Assembly: GCA_963794995.1 (NCBI GenBank) | Contig: CAWCFV010000002.1 | Location: forward strand, 186,001-250,000 | DNA: 64,000 bases | Direction: 5' to 3' | Source of the DNA: CAWCFV01 sp963794995 | GTDB lineage: Bacteria > Actinomycetota > Actinomycetes > JACCUZ01 | The notes under the pieces: generated by a model | Seen by the model: only the letters and a program-made list of their open reading frames with translations | What the model was told of the DNA's origin: nothing | Database searches by the model: none | Translations under genes and position numbers: made by a program | Part shown: positions 18,837 to 28,920 of the stretch, piece after piece | Layout: every line of letters begins with the position of its first letter | How positions within the stretch are numbered: position 1 is the first letter of the stretch

Positions 18837-18857
18837 ATGTCCGCGCCGTGCCCGTGA
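18837..18857 (+). CDS. Six-codon upstream ORF (candidate leader peptide MSAPCP)
   Basis: ATG-TCC-GCG-CCG-TGC-CCG-TGA, starting exactly where transcription from the TAGACT element should begin. It ends 73 bases before the ABC-F start. Short leaders before ABC-F genes often sense stalled ribosomes. Here the peptide holds two prolines and a cysteine and is followed by a hairpin (18869-18895). Its translation is an inference. Confidence 0.35.
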   Translation: MSAPCP

Positions 18858-18868
18858 GCCGACCAGCC

Positions 18869-18895
18869 GTGTTCGAGGGCCGTACCCACGAACAC
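18869..18895 (+). promoter_or_regulatory. Hairpin between leader ORF and ABC-F gene
   Basis: GTGTTCG (18869-18875) and CGAACAC (18889-18895) form a 7-bp stem with a 13-base loop, between the leader ORF stop and the ABC-F start. It could act as an attenuator or sequester sequence, which is unproven. Confidence 0.35.
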
Positions 18896-18930
18896 CCGTG
18901 CCCACCCCCGCCACGCCGAAGGACTCCTCG

Positions 18931-20538
<1,608 letters not shown>

Positions 20539-20690
20539 CCAGCCGTCCGCCCCAAGACGGGACGAACCGGACGACGCGTGGTCACCGGACGGGACGGGTG
20601 CCCCTCCGCATCTGGCGTCGGGCCGCGAGTGCGACGATCATGGCGCAGGAGTGCACCGTCCGGATGGCAGTGCGAATCGAGGAGGCTGGC

Positions 20691-20900
20691 GTGGCCGAGA
20701 TCAAGAAGGGCACACGCATCACCGGGGGTGACCGCACGAAGCTCGCGGCCGACCTGAAGCGGAAGTACTCGTCGGGCCAGAGCATCCGGCAGCTCGCGGC
20801 CGAGACCGGCCGGTCCTACGGGTTCGTGCACCGCATGCTCTCGGAGTCCGGCGTCTCGCTGCGCGGCCGCGGCGGGGCGACCCGCGGCTCGAAGTCCTGA
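20691..20900 (+). CDS. Small helix-turn-helix protein (Rv1473A-like)
   Basis: Basic 69-residue protein that is little more than one helix-turn-helix: LAADLKRKYSSGQSIRQLAAE then TGRSYGFVHRMLSESG, with a Gly/Arg-rich C-terminal tail. It is a probable DNA-binding regulator. The GTG at 20691 has GAGGAGG six bases upstream and is preferred over the longer frame starting near 20641. It matches the small regulator found beside the ABC-F gene in mycobacteria. The target is unknown. Confidence 0.85.
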   Translation: MAEIKKGTRITGGDRTKLAADLKRKYSSGQSIRQLAAETGRSYGFVHRMLSESGVSLRGRGGATRGSKS

Positions 20901-20938
20901 CCGCCGGCGCAGGCGCGGTCAGCCCGGCGCCCTCGGGG

Positions 20939-21715
20939 GTGCGGCTCGACCACGAGCCGGGGACCCCCCTCGCCACCGTCACGCTGGACCGACCCGCCGC
21001 GCGCAACGCGCAGACGCCCGCGACCTGGCGCGCGCTCGCCGGGATCGGGGCCGGCCTGCTCGCCGACGACGCCGTCCGGGTCGTGGTGCTCCGCGCCGAG
21101 GGACCGTCGTTCTCGGCGGGGCTGGACCGGGCGATGTTCACCACCGGCGTCGACGGGGAGCCGGGCCTGGTCGGGCTGGCCGGGCTCGACGACGAGTCGC
21201 TGGACGTCACCATCGACGGGTTCCAGCAGGCGTTCTCGTGGTGGCGCGACGACCGCGTCGTGAGCATCGCGGCGGTGCAGGGTCACGCGGTCGGCGCCGG
21301 CTTCCAGCTCGCGCTGGCCTGTGACCTGCGGGTCGTCGCCGACGACGCACAGCTGTCCATGAAGGAGACGACGCTCGGCCTGGTCCCCGACCTCGGGGGC
21401 ACCCGGCCGCTCGTCGAGCTGGCCGGCTACGCCCGCGCGCTCGAGATCTGCGTCACCGGCCGCGCCGTCGGCGCCGCCGAGGCGGTGGCCTGCGGGATCG
21501 CCTCGCTCGCCGTCCCGGCCGCGGACCTCGACGCGACCGTGCAGGACCTGGCGGCGGCGGTCCTCGCCGCGCCGGCCGGGGCGGTCCGGGCGACGAAGGG
21601 GCTCCTGCGCGGCGCACTGACGCGCGGGTACGACGAGCAGCTCGCGGCCGAACGTGCCGCGCAGGCCGGGCGGCTGCGGGACCTCGCGGCCGCTCTCGGA
21701 CAGGGAGGGTCGTAG
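20939..21715 (+). CDS. Enoyl-CoA hydratase/isomerase family protein
   Basis: Crotonase-fold enzyme, 258 residues, probably acting on acyl-CoA in fatty acid breakdown together with the adjacent acyl-CoA dehydrogenase. Visible motifs are VTLDRPAARNAQT at the N-terminus, the oxyanion-hole segment GPSFSAGLDRAMF and HAVGAGFQLALACDLR, and the catalytic-glutamate region MKETTLGLVPDLGG. The FSAGLDR form resembles mycobacterial EchA12. Its TAG stop is directly followed by the next GTG start. Confidence 0.9.
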   Translation: MRLDHEPGTPLATVTLDRPAARNAQTPATWRALAGIGAGLLADDAVRVVVLRAEGPSFSAGLDRAMFTTGVDGEPGLVGLAGLDDESLDVTIDGFQQAFSWWRDDRVVSIAAVQGHAVGAGFQLALACDLRVVADDAQLSMKETTLGLVPDLGGTRPLVELAGYARALEICVTGRAVGAAEAVACGIASLAVPAADLDATVQDLAAAVLAAPAGAVRATKGLLRGALTRGYDEQLAAERAAQAGRLRDLAAALGQGGS

Positions 21716-22867
21716 GTGGATCTCGCGCTCGACGACGAGCAGCGGGCGGTGCAGGCGGCAGTTCGGCAGTGGGTGGCCGACGTCGTCACGCCGCAGGCGC
21801 TGCGCAACGACCGCGAGGAGCGCTTCCCTCAGGAGGCGCTGGACGGACTGCGGCAGACCGGGTTCGTGGGCATGTCGATCCCCGAGGAGTACGGCGGCGG
21901 CGGTGCCGACCCGTTGACGTACTGCCTGTTCATCGAGGAGCTCAGCCGCGGCGACGCCAACGTGCGCTCGATCATGTCGGTGCACCTCGGGCTGGTCGCC
22001 GGGTCGATCGCCCGCTGGGGGACCGAGGAGCAGAAGCAGGAGTGGCTCCCGCGGATGGCGACCGGCGAGGTGCTGGGCTGCTTCGGCCTGACCGAGCCCG
22101 ACCACGGGTCCAACCCGGCCGACCTGCGCGCCACCGCCGAGGCCCTGCCCGGGGGCGGCTGGCGGATCTCCGGCCGCAAGGTGTTCATCACCAACGGCTC
22201 GATCGCGCAGCTGGCCCTGGTGCTGGCCCGCACCGGCGGCCCGGGTGCGCGGGGCGTCTCGGCCTTCCTCGTGCCGACCGACCGGCCGGGCTTCACGGCT
22301 GTCCCGCTGCACGGCAAGCTCGGCCTGCGCTCCTGCGACACCGCCGAGCTGGTGCTCGACGGCGTGCAGGTCGGCCCGGAGGCGCTGCTCGCGGCCGAGG
22401 GTCAGGGGCTCAAGGTCGCCCTGTCGGCGCTGGACGACGGCCGGATGTCGATCGCCGCGTCCTGCACCGGCATCTCGCACTCCGCGCTGGAGATCATGAC
22501 CGCCTACGCCGGAGCCCGGGAGCAGTTCGGCAAGCCCATCGCCGGCCACCAGCTGGTGCAGGAGCTCATCGCCGACTCGGCGGTCGACGTCGACGCGTCC
22601 CGCCTGCTGACCTGGGCGGTCGCCGACCGCAAGGCCCGTGGCGAGTCGTACTCGCTGGCGGCGTCCAAGGCCAAGCTGTTCGCCACCGAGGCGTCGATCC
22701 GGGTCGCCAACGCCTGCATCCAGGTGCACGGCGGCTACGGCTACGTCGACGAGTACCCGGCCGCCAAGCTGCTGCGGGACGCACGGGTCACGACCCTGTA
22801 CGAGGGCACCAGCCAGGTGCAGAAGCTGCTCATCGGCCGCGCGCTCACCGGGGTGAGCGCGTTCTGA
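21716..22867 (+). CDS. Acyl-CoA dehydrogenase
   Basis: FAD-dependent enzyme that introduces the alpha-beta double bond in acyl-CoAs, 383 residues. It has IPEEYGGGGADPLTY, the FAD/substrate segment GCFGLTEPDHGSNPADL, the GRKVFITNGSIA motif, and the C-terminal region VHGGYGYVDEYPAAKLLRDARV with TLYEGTSQVQKLLIGR. The catalytic Glu sits in LYEGTS, as in the short-chain/glutaryl-CoA group. The GTG abuts the preceding stop. It forms a cassette with the hydratase and the following lipoprotein hydrolase. Confidence 0.93.
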   Translation: MDLALDDEQRAVQAAVRQWVADVVTPQALRNDREERFPQEALDGLRQTGFVGMSIPEEYGGGGADPLTYCLFIEELSRGDANVRSIMSVHLGLVAGSIARWGTEEQKQEWLPRMATGEVLGCFGLTEPDHGSNPADLRATAEALPGGGWRISGRKVFITNGSIAQLALVLARTGGPGARGVSAFLVPTDRPGFTAVPLHGKLGLRSCDTAELVLDGVQVGPEALLAAEGQGLKVALSALDDGRMSIAASCTGISHSALEIMTAYAGAREQFGKPIAGHQLVQELIADSAVDVDASRLLTWAVADRKARGESYSLAASKAKLFATEASIRVANACIQVHGGYGYVDEYPAAKLLRDARVTTLYEGTSQVQKLLIGRALTGVSAF

Positions 22868-23751
22868 CCCGACCCGGTCGCCGGGCCGTGCTGGCCGGCG
22901 CGCTCGGTGCCGCCGGTGCCGTGCTCGCGGGCTGCGGCGGGACCGGTGGTTCCCCGCGCAGGTCGGCGAGGCCGGCGAGGTCGGCCACCGAGCGGTACGG
23001 GCCCGGGGACCGGCAGGCCGGCCGGTGGACCTTCCCCGCGGGGGAGGCCGCGAAGGCTCCGGTCGTCCTGCTGCTGCACGGGGGGTTCTGGGCGCCCGGC
23101 TTCGGGCCGGACCTCGAGGACGACGTCGCTACCGCCGCTGCCGGGCGCGGGCACGCGGTCTGGAACCTCGACTATCGTGCGGCCGACGTGGACTACCCGG
23201 CGACCTTCCTCGACGCGGCAGCGGCGCTGGACCACCTGCCGGCCAGCCGGCACGCGGGACGCCTCGACCTGGACCGGGTGGCGGTGGTCGGGCACTCGGC
23301 CGGTGGCCACCTCGCGCTCTGGCTGGCCAGCCGCGCGGCGCTGCCACCCGGTGCGCCCGGCGCCCCGGGACCGCGGGCGGTGCCCGTCCGGCTGGCGGTC
23401 GGCCAGGCACCGGTGGCCGACCTGGTGGCGGGCGACGAGGACGGGCTGGGCGGCGGCGCGGTGCGGGCCCTGCTGGACGCCTCCGCGGCCGAGGAGCCCG
23501 GACGCTACGCGCTCTCCTCGCCGCAGCAGCTCCTCCCGCTGCCCGCGGCCGGACGACCGCGGCTGGTCCTCGTGCACGGCACCGACGACCGGGTGGTCCC
23601 GCCCGGCCAGAGCCGCGGGTACGTCGCGGCCGCGCGCGCGGCGGGCACCCCGGCCACGCTGCACGAGGTCCCCGGTGCCGGGCACGTCGAGCACCTGGAC
23701 CCGTCCTCGGCCGCGCTGCGCCCGGTCTGGGCGGCCCTGGCGGCGCTGTGA
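22864..23751 (+). CDS. Alpha/beta hydrolase, predicted lipoprotein
   Basis: Esterase/peptidase-like alpha/beta hydrolase exported as a lipoprotein. The signal reads RPGRRAVLAGALGAAGAVLAGC, a twin-arginine pattern ending in a lipobox Cys. The fold is shown by LLLHGGFWAPG (oxyanion), the nucleophile in VVGHSAGGHLALWL, an acid near LVHGTDDRVVPP and the histidine in PGAGHVEHLD. The only start that keeps the twin arginine is CTG at 22864, overlapping the dehydrogenase stop as CTGA; the next choice is GTG at 22888, which would drop the arginines. About 295 residues from the CTG. Confidence 0.82.
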   Translation: MTRPGRRAVLAGALGAAGAVLAGCGGTGGSPRRSARPARSATERYGPGDRQAGRWTFPAGEAAKAPVVLLLHGGFWAPGFGPDLEDDVATAAAGRGHAVWNLDYRAADVDYPATFLDAAAALDHLPASRHAGRLDLDRVAVVGHSAGGHLALWLASRAALPPGAPGAPGPRAVPVRLAVGQAPVADLVAGDEDGLGGGAVRALLDASAAEEPGRYALSSPQQLLPLPAAGRPRLVLVHGTDDRVVPPGQSRGYVAAARAAGTPATLHEVPGAGHVEHLDPSSAALRPVWAALAAL

Positions 23752-25058
23752 CGAGGCAGACGGGGCAGTCGAGGCAGTCGAGGCCGACGAGGCAGACGAA
23801 GCCGACGAGGCCGAGGCAGACGGGGTCGGCGCAGCGCCGGACCGTCACCACCCTGGTCGGGTCGCAGGTCCTGGGCGGGGTCGGGGTGTCCGCCGGGGCC
23901 GCCGTCGGCGCCCTGCTCGCCGAGGAGGTCTCGGGCTCGGCCGAGCTCGCCGGCCTCGGGGGCACCTTCCAGGTCCTCGGTGCGGCGCTGATCGCCGTGC
24001 CGATGGCCCGGCTGATGGCGGCGCGCGGGCGCCGGGACGGGTTGCTGCTGGGGTACGCGCTGGCCGTGGTCGGGGCGCTGGCCATGGTCACGGCCGGTGT
24101 GGTCGGCAGCTTCCCGCTGCTCCTGGCCGGCTCGGCGCTGTTCGGCGGGTCCACCGCGTCCAACAGCCAGGCCCGGTACGCCGCCGTCGACCTCGCCGAC
24201 GACGCGCACCGCGGCCGCGACCTGTCCGTGGTCGTGTGGGCCACCACCATCGGCGCGGTCTTCGGGCCGAACCTGGCCGGGCCCGCCGAGCCGCTCGCCT
24301 CCGCGCTCGGCCTGCCGGTGCTCACCGGCCCCTTCGCCTTCTCCCTGGTCGGCTTCGTCCTGGCCATGCTCGTGCTGACGCTGCGGCTGCGGCCCGACCC
24401 GCTGCTGCTGGCGCGGGAACGGCACCTGGCCGCCGGCGGCGAGCCGGGACTGACCCACGGCTCGGTCACCCGCGGCCTGAGGGTGGCCCGGCGACACCCG
24501 GACGCCGTCCTCGGGATGCTCGCCACCGCGCTGGGCCACACCGTGATGGTGAGCGTCATGGTGATGACCCCGCTGCACATGGACCACGGCGGCGCGGGCC
24601 TGCAGGTGATCGGCCTGGTCATCAGCCTGCACATCATGGGGATGTTCGCCTTCTCGCCGCTGGTCGGGCTGGCGGTCGACCGGTTCGGCGGCCACCGGAC
24701 GGCCGTGGCCGGGTCGGCGATCCTCGTCGTCGCCGGGGGCCTCGCGGCGCTGGCACCCGAGGGATTCTCGCCGAGGCTGACCGTAGGGCTGTTCCTGCTC
24801 GGCCTGGGGTGGTCGTGCACGCTGATCAGCGGCTCGACCCTGCTCACCCAGGCCGTCCCGCAGGCCGAGCGGCCGGGGGTCCAGGGCGCGAACGACCTGC
24901 TGATGGGCCTGGCCGCCGGTGGCGGGGGAGCGCTCGCCGGGCTCGTGGTCGGTGGCCTGGGCTACCGGGAGCTCGGCGTGGGAGCGGCCGCGCTCGCCAC
25001 CCTGGTGGCCGTCGCGGCCCTGGGGCCGCTGCGGCGCCCGGCCCGGCCCGCGGGCTGA
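23748..25058 (+). CDS. MFS transporter
   Basis: Major facilitator superfamily membrane transporter, 436 residues with about 12 hydrophobic segments, resembling drug or metabolite exporters. An odd N-terminal tail of about 30 residues rich in Gln, Arg and Thr comes from short DNA repeats (23752-23830). Motifs include SALFGGSTASNSQARYAAVDLA and GLAVDRFGGHRTAVAGSAI. The GTG overlaps the hydrolase stop as GTGA. The substrate cannot be read from sequence. Confidence 0.88.
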   Translation: MTRQTGQSRQSRPTRQTKPTRPRQTGSAQRRTVTTLVGSQVLGGVGVSAGAAVGALLAEEVSGSAELAGLGGTFQVLGAALIAVPMARLMAARGRRDGLLLGYALAVVGALAMVTAGVVGSFPLLLAGSALFGGSTASNSQARYAAVDLADDAHRGRDLSVVVWATTIGAVFGPNLAGPAEPLASALGLPVLTGPFAFSLVGFVLAMLVLTLRLRPDPLLLARERHLAAGGEPGLTHGSVTRGLRVARRHPDAVLGMLATALGHTVMVSVMVMTPLHMDHGGAGLQVIGLVISLHIMGMFAFSPLVGLAVDRFGGHRTAVAGSAILVVAGGLAALAPEGFSPRLTVGLFLLGLGWSCTLISGSTLLTQAVPQAERPGVQGANDLLMGLAAGGGGALAGLVVGGLGYRELGVGAAALATLVAVAALGPLRRPARPAG

Positions 25059-25083
25059 CCCCGGTCGTCCGTCGGTCCTTCCC

Positions 25084-25134
25084 GGGTTCGTCGGGTTGTC
25101 GGGTTCGTCGGGTTGTCGGGTTCGTCGGGTTGTG
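25084..25134. repeat. Three tandem copies of a 17-base repeat
   Basis: Unit GGGTTCGTCGGGTTGTC at 25084-25100, 25101-25117 and 25118-25134 (last base changed). Each unit is itself two near-copies of a GGGTTCGTC/GGGTTGTC half. It lies between the MFS and ABC transporter genes. Confidence 0.9.
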
Positions 25135-25225
25135 GGGATGTCGGGGCCCGGACGTACGGTCGGGGGAAGCCCCGCGGCCGTCCGGGCGTTGCGGTCAGGT
25201 GTCACCGCCAGTACAGGAGTTGTCC

Positions 25226-27202
25226 GTGTCGATGTCCCACGGCCCGTGGGCGGCCATGCGCTCGCTCACCCGCGACGGCGAGGTGGCCAAGCGGAAGCTC
25301 GCGCCCGGCACGATCCCGCGGATCGTCGCGTTCGCGCGCCCCTACCGCCCGCAGATCGTCGTCTTCCTCGTCCTGGTGGTCCTCGACGCCATGCTGATCG
25401 TGGCGCTGCCCCTGCTGTTCAAGGTGATCGTCGACGAGCTGTCCCCGGGGGGCGGCGGGTCCCGCTCGGTGGTCGTGGCGGTCGCCCTCGGCGTGGCCGG
25501 GCTCGCGGTGGTCGACGCGGGGCTGACGCTGTGGCAGCGGTACCTGTCCTCGCAGGTCGGCGAGGGGCTGATCTACGACCTGCGCACCCGGGTGTTCAGC
25601 CACGTCCAGCGGATGCCCGTCGCGTTCTTCACCCGCACCCAGACCGGCGCGCTGGTCAGCCGGCTCAACACCGACGTGGTGGGCGCCCAGCAGGCGTTCA
25701 CCTCGACCCTGTCGTCGGTCGTGTCCAACGTCATCGGCCTGGTGCTGGTGCTGGCGACGATGCTCTACCTGTCCTGGCAGATCACCCTGGGCGCCCTGGT
25801 GCTGACGCCGCTGTTCCTCCTCCCGGCCCGCTGGGTCGGGCGCCGGCTGCAGGCCATCACCCGCGAGGCGATGCAGCTGAACGCCGGCATGGGCACCACC
25901 ATGACCGAGCGGTTCAACGTGTCCGGTGCGCTGCTGGTCAAGCTGTTCGGCCGGCTGCCGGACGAGGCGAGCGCCTTCAACCACCGGGCCGGCCAGGTCC
26001 GCGACATCGGGATCAAGCAGGCGATGTACGGCCGGGTGTTCTTCACCAGCCTCACGCTGGTCGCCTCGCTGGCGACCGCGCTGGTCTACGGCCTCGGCGG
26101 TCTCCTGGTCATCGACGACGCCATCACGCTGGGCACCCTCGTCGCGCTCACCGCCCTGCTCGGCCGGCTCTACGGCCCCCTCACCGCGCTGTCCAACGTC
26201 CAGGTCGACGTGATGACCGCCCTCGTGAGCTTCGAGCGGGTCTTCGAGGTCCTCGACCTGCCGCCGATGATCGACGAGAAGCCCGACGCGGTCGAGCTGC
26301 CGCGTGGTGCCGTCGAGGTGCGGATGAACGGCGTGTCCTTCCGCTACCCGAGCGCCGACGAGGTCTCCCTCGCCTCGCTGGAGTCGGTCGCGGTGCTCGA
26401 CCAGGCCCCCAGCCAGCAGGTCCTGCACGACGTCTCGTTCACGGTGCCCGCCGGCACGATGACGGCGCTGGTCGGCCCCTCGGGGGCGGGCAAGACCACG
26501 ATCACCGCGCTGGTGGGCCGGCTCTACGACACCGTCGAGGGCGAGGTCCTCGTCGGCGGGCACGACGTCCGCGACGTCACGCTGGCCTCGCTGCACGAGG
26601 TGGTCGGCGTCGTGACGCAGGACGCGCACATGTTCCACGAGACGATCCGCAGCAACCTGCTCTTCGCCCGGCCCGCCGCCAGCGACCAGGAGATGCGCGG
26701 CGCGCTGCAGGCGGCCCAGATCTGGGACCTGGTCGCGTCGCTGCCCGACGGCCTCGACACCACCGTGGGGGACCGCGGCTACCGCCTGTCCGGCGGCGAG
26801 AAGCAGCGGCTGGCCATCGCCCGGCTGCTGCTCAAGGCGCCCGACGTGGTCGTGCTCGACGAGGCCACCGCGCATCTCGACTCGGAGTCCGAGGTCGCGG
26901 TGCAGCGGGCACTCAAGACCGCGCTGGCGGGGCGGACGTCGCTGGTCATCGCGCACCGCCTCTCGACGGTGCGCGACGCCGACCAGATCCTCGTCGTCGC
27001 CGACGGCCGGGTGGTCGAGCGCGGGCGTCACCTCGACCTGCTGGCCGCCGACGGGCTCTACGCCGAGCTGTACCGCACCCAGTTCGCGACCCAGGAGGCC
27101 GGCCAGGAGGTCGTCGACGACGCGGTCCGTCAGGAGACGCTGCGGGCCACCCCGGCCAGCGACTCGGTGAGCAGCGTCGACCGGCCGACGCTGAGCGCGT
27201 AG
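25226..27202 (+). CDS. ABC exporter, fused permease and ATPase
   Basis: Full half-transporter (658 residues) of the MsbA/multidrug type that dimerises in the membrane. Residues 1-350 hold six membrane segments (IVVFLVLVVLDAMLIVALPLL and following); the rest is the ATPase with Walker A GPSGAGKTT, signature YRLSGGEKQRLAIAR, Walker B VVVLDEATAHLD and H loop VIAHRLSTVRDAD. GTG at 25226 lies seven bases after AGGAG and is chosen over the ATG two codons on. Its last 73 bases overlap the opposing phosphotransferase gene. The substrate is unknown. Confidence 0.9.
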   Translation: MSMSHGPWAAMRSLTRDGEVAKRKLAPGTIPRIVAFARPYRPQIVVFLVLVVLDAMLIVALPLLFKVIVDELSPGGGGSRSVVVAVALGVAGLAVVDAGLTLWQRYLSSQVGEGLIYDLRTRVFSHVQRMPVAFFTRTQTGALVSRLNTDVVGAQQAFTSTLSSVVSNVIGLVLVLATMLYLSWQITLGALVLTPLFLLPARWVGRRLQAITREAMQLNAGMGTTMTERFNVSGALLVKLFGRLPDEASAFNHRAGQVRDIGIKQAMYGRVFFTSLTLVASLATALVYGLGGLLVIDDAITLGTLVALTALLGRLYGPLTALSNVQVDVMTALVSFERVFEVLDLPPMIDEKPDAVELPRGAVEVRMNGVSFRYPSADEVSLASLESVAVLDQAPSQQVLHDVSFTVPAGTMTALVGPSGAGKTTITALVGRLYDTVEGEVLVGGHDVRDVTLASLHEVVGVVTQDAHMFHETIRSNLLFARPAASDQEMRGALQAAQIWDLVASLPDGLDTTVGDRGYRLSGGEKQRLAIARLLLKAPDVVVLDEATAHLDSESEVAVQRALKTALAGRTSLVIAHRLSTVRDADQILVVADGRVVERGRHLDLLAADGLYAELYRTQFATQEAGQEVVDDAVRQETLRATPASDSVSSVDRPTLSA

Positions 27203-28050
27203 TCGGCCAGCACCGCGCACAGCGCGGCGGCGAGGACCCGCGCCCGCAGCTCGCGCTCCGGGTCGGGCCGGGCGCCGTAGGCCGCGAAGAACGCCTCCCG
27301 GTCCGGGCCGGACAGGGCGGCGTAGCCGAAGGCCAGGTCGACTGCCGGGTCCGCCAGGCAGGCGTCGCCCCAGTCGATGACCCCGGTGGGGGCGCCGTCC
27401 GGCCCCACCAGGACGTGACGCAGGTGCAGGTCGCCGTGGACGAGGACCGGCTCGCCGTGGGGAGGGCCCAGGCGGCTCCCCCGGCGGACCAGCGCGTCGT
27501 AGGCGGCGTCGACCGGCGACCTGGCCTGCCAGTGCCCCAGGGTCGCCAGCCGGTCGAGCGACTCCCGGCCGACCGGTCCCCGGGCAGCAGGCAGGGCCCG
27601 GCGCATCGGGTCCCGGGGGAGACCGGCGCCGTGCTCCCGGGCGAGCTCCGGGTCGTGCAGGACCCGCAGGAACGCGCCGATGCCGGCAGCCAGCAGCGGC
27701 CGGCCCTCCTCGGGCAGCCCGGCGTCGGCGACCTCGGTCCCCGCGATCAGCCGGGCGCCCCAGAACGGCCACGGGTACCCGTCGGCCGGCCGGCCGATCA
27801 GGGCGGGTACGGGGACCGGGACCGGCAGCCGCGGGGCGAGCAGCGGCAGCAGGTCCAGCTCCTTGCCCACCAGGTCGGCGCCCATCTGCCGGCGGGGGAA
27901 GCGCACCGCCCACGTGCCGTCGACCAGGAGCACGGTGTTGTCGAAGCCGTAGGCGAGCTCCTCGACGGTGCCCAGCGCCAGGTGCGGGAACTGCGGGGCG
28001 AGCAGGTCGCGGGCCCTCGGGGTCGACGGCATGCTCCGGGTCCCGCACAT
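27130..28050 (-). CDS. Aminoglycoside/macrolide phosphotransferase-like kinase
   Basis: Member of the APH phosphotransferase fold, 306 residues. The ATP lysine region reads TWAVRFPRRQ, the catalytic loop is VLVHGDLHLRHVLV and the metal motif is GVIDWGDACLADPAVDLA. In the catalytic loop a His stands where most APH proteins have Asn, as in Mph macrolide kinases from memory. Such proteins also include housekeeping small-molecule kinases, so resistance is not established. ATG at 28050 is preferred over 28032 because of the G-rich site before it. The 3' end overlaps the ABC gene by 73 bases. Confidence 0.83.
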   Translation of the reverse strand: MCGTRSMPSTPRARDLLAPQFPHLALGTVEELAYGFDNTVLLVDGTWAVRFPRRQMGADLVGKELDLLPLLAPRLPVPVPVPALIGRPADGYPWPFWGARLIAGTEVADAGLPEEGRPLLAAGIGAFLRVLHDPELAREHGAGLPRDPMRRALPAARGPVGRESLDRLATLGHWQARSPVDAAYDALVRRGSRLGPPHGEPVLVHGDLHLRHVLVGPDGAPTGVIDWGDACLADPAVDLAFGYAALSGPDREAFFAAYGARPDPERELRARVLAAALCAVLADYALSVGRSTLLTESLAGVARSVS

Positions 28051-28082
28051 CGCCCCCCACGGAGGCCGACGGTAGCCGCGTT

Positions 28083-28847
28083 TCAGAGGGCGCGCATCAT
28101 CCCGCCGTCGACCGGCACCATCGCCCCGGTGAGGAAGGACGCCGCGGGCGAGAGGACGAAAGCCCCGACCCTGCCGAACTCCTCCGGCGTGCCGTAGCGG
28201 CGCAGCGGGATCCGCTGCTCCCACGACTCCCGCGCCTTGCGCCCCTTGGTGCCCTCGCCGTCGAGCTCGCGGACCCGGTCGGTGTCGATCCGCCCGGGCA
28301 GCAGCCCGTTCACCCGGATGCCGCGCGGGCCGAGCTCGTCGGCCATCGTCTTGGCGAGCATGCCGAGGCCGGGTCGCAGCCCGTTGGAGGCGGCCAGCCC
28401 CTCGATGGGCGCCTTCACCGAGGTCGACAGGACGAAGGCGATCGACCCGCCGTCCTCGCCGACGCTGGTGGCGACGGCCCGGGCCACCCGCAGGGCGCCG
28501 AGAAACACCGACTCGAAGCCGGCCCGCCAGGCGTCGTCGTCGAGCGTGAGGGTCGCACCGGCCGGTGGACCGCCGACGCTGACCAGCGCGCCGTCCAGCC
28601 GGCCGAACCGGGCGACCGCGGCCGCGGCGAGCCGGGAGCCGAGCCCCGGGTCGGCGAGGTCGCCCGGCACGGCGAGCACCCGGTTGCCGGCGTCCAGGCC
28701 GGCCACCGCGGCCTGCAGGGCGTCCTCGTCGCGCCCGTTCAGCACCACGCTGGCGCCGTCGGCGAGCAGGGCGGCGGCGACCGCCAGCCCCAGCCCGCGA
28801 CTGGCGCCGGTGACGACGTAGGAGCGGTCGGAGAGTCCCAGGTCCAT
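28083..28847 (-). CDS. SDR-fold protein with altered active site
   Basis: Short-chain dehydrogenase/reductase relative, 254 residues, with the cofactor motif TGASRGLGLAVA at the N-terminus and a PVDGG ending as in FabG. The usual NAG after strand 4 is replaced by SVGGPPAG, and the YxxxK catalytic pair is replaced by LAASNGLR, although the upstream serine (STSVK) is kept. This matches a known FabG-like subgroup that lacks the classical tetrad. Activity may therefore differ or be lost. ATG at 28847 is where homology begins. Confidence 0.87.
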   Translation of the reverse strand: MDLGLSDRSYVVTGASRGLGLAVAAALLADGASVVLNGRDEDALQAAVAGLDAGNRVLAVPGDLADPGLGSRLAAAAVARFGRLDGALVSVGGPPAGATLTLDDDAWRAGFESVFLGALRVARAVATSVGEDGGSIAFVLSTSVKAPIEGLAASNGLRPGLGMLAKTMADELGPRGIRVNGLLPGRIDTDRVRELDGEGTKGRKARESWEQRIPLRRYGTPEEFGRVGAFVLSPAASFLTGAMVPVDGGMMRAL

Positions 28848-28920
28848 GGGCGGACAGTGTGCCCGCTCCCGGGCCGGGCGCAACAGCGCCGGGCGGGGTG
28901 CTCCGGGCGGGAGATGGCGG

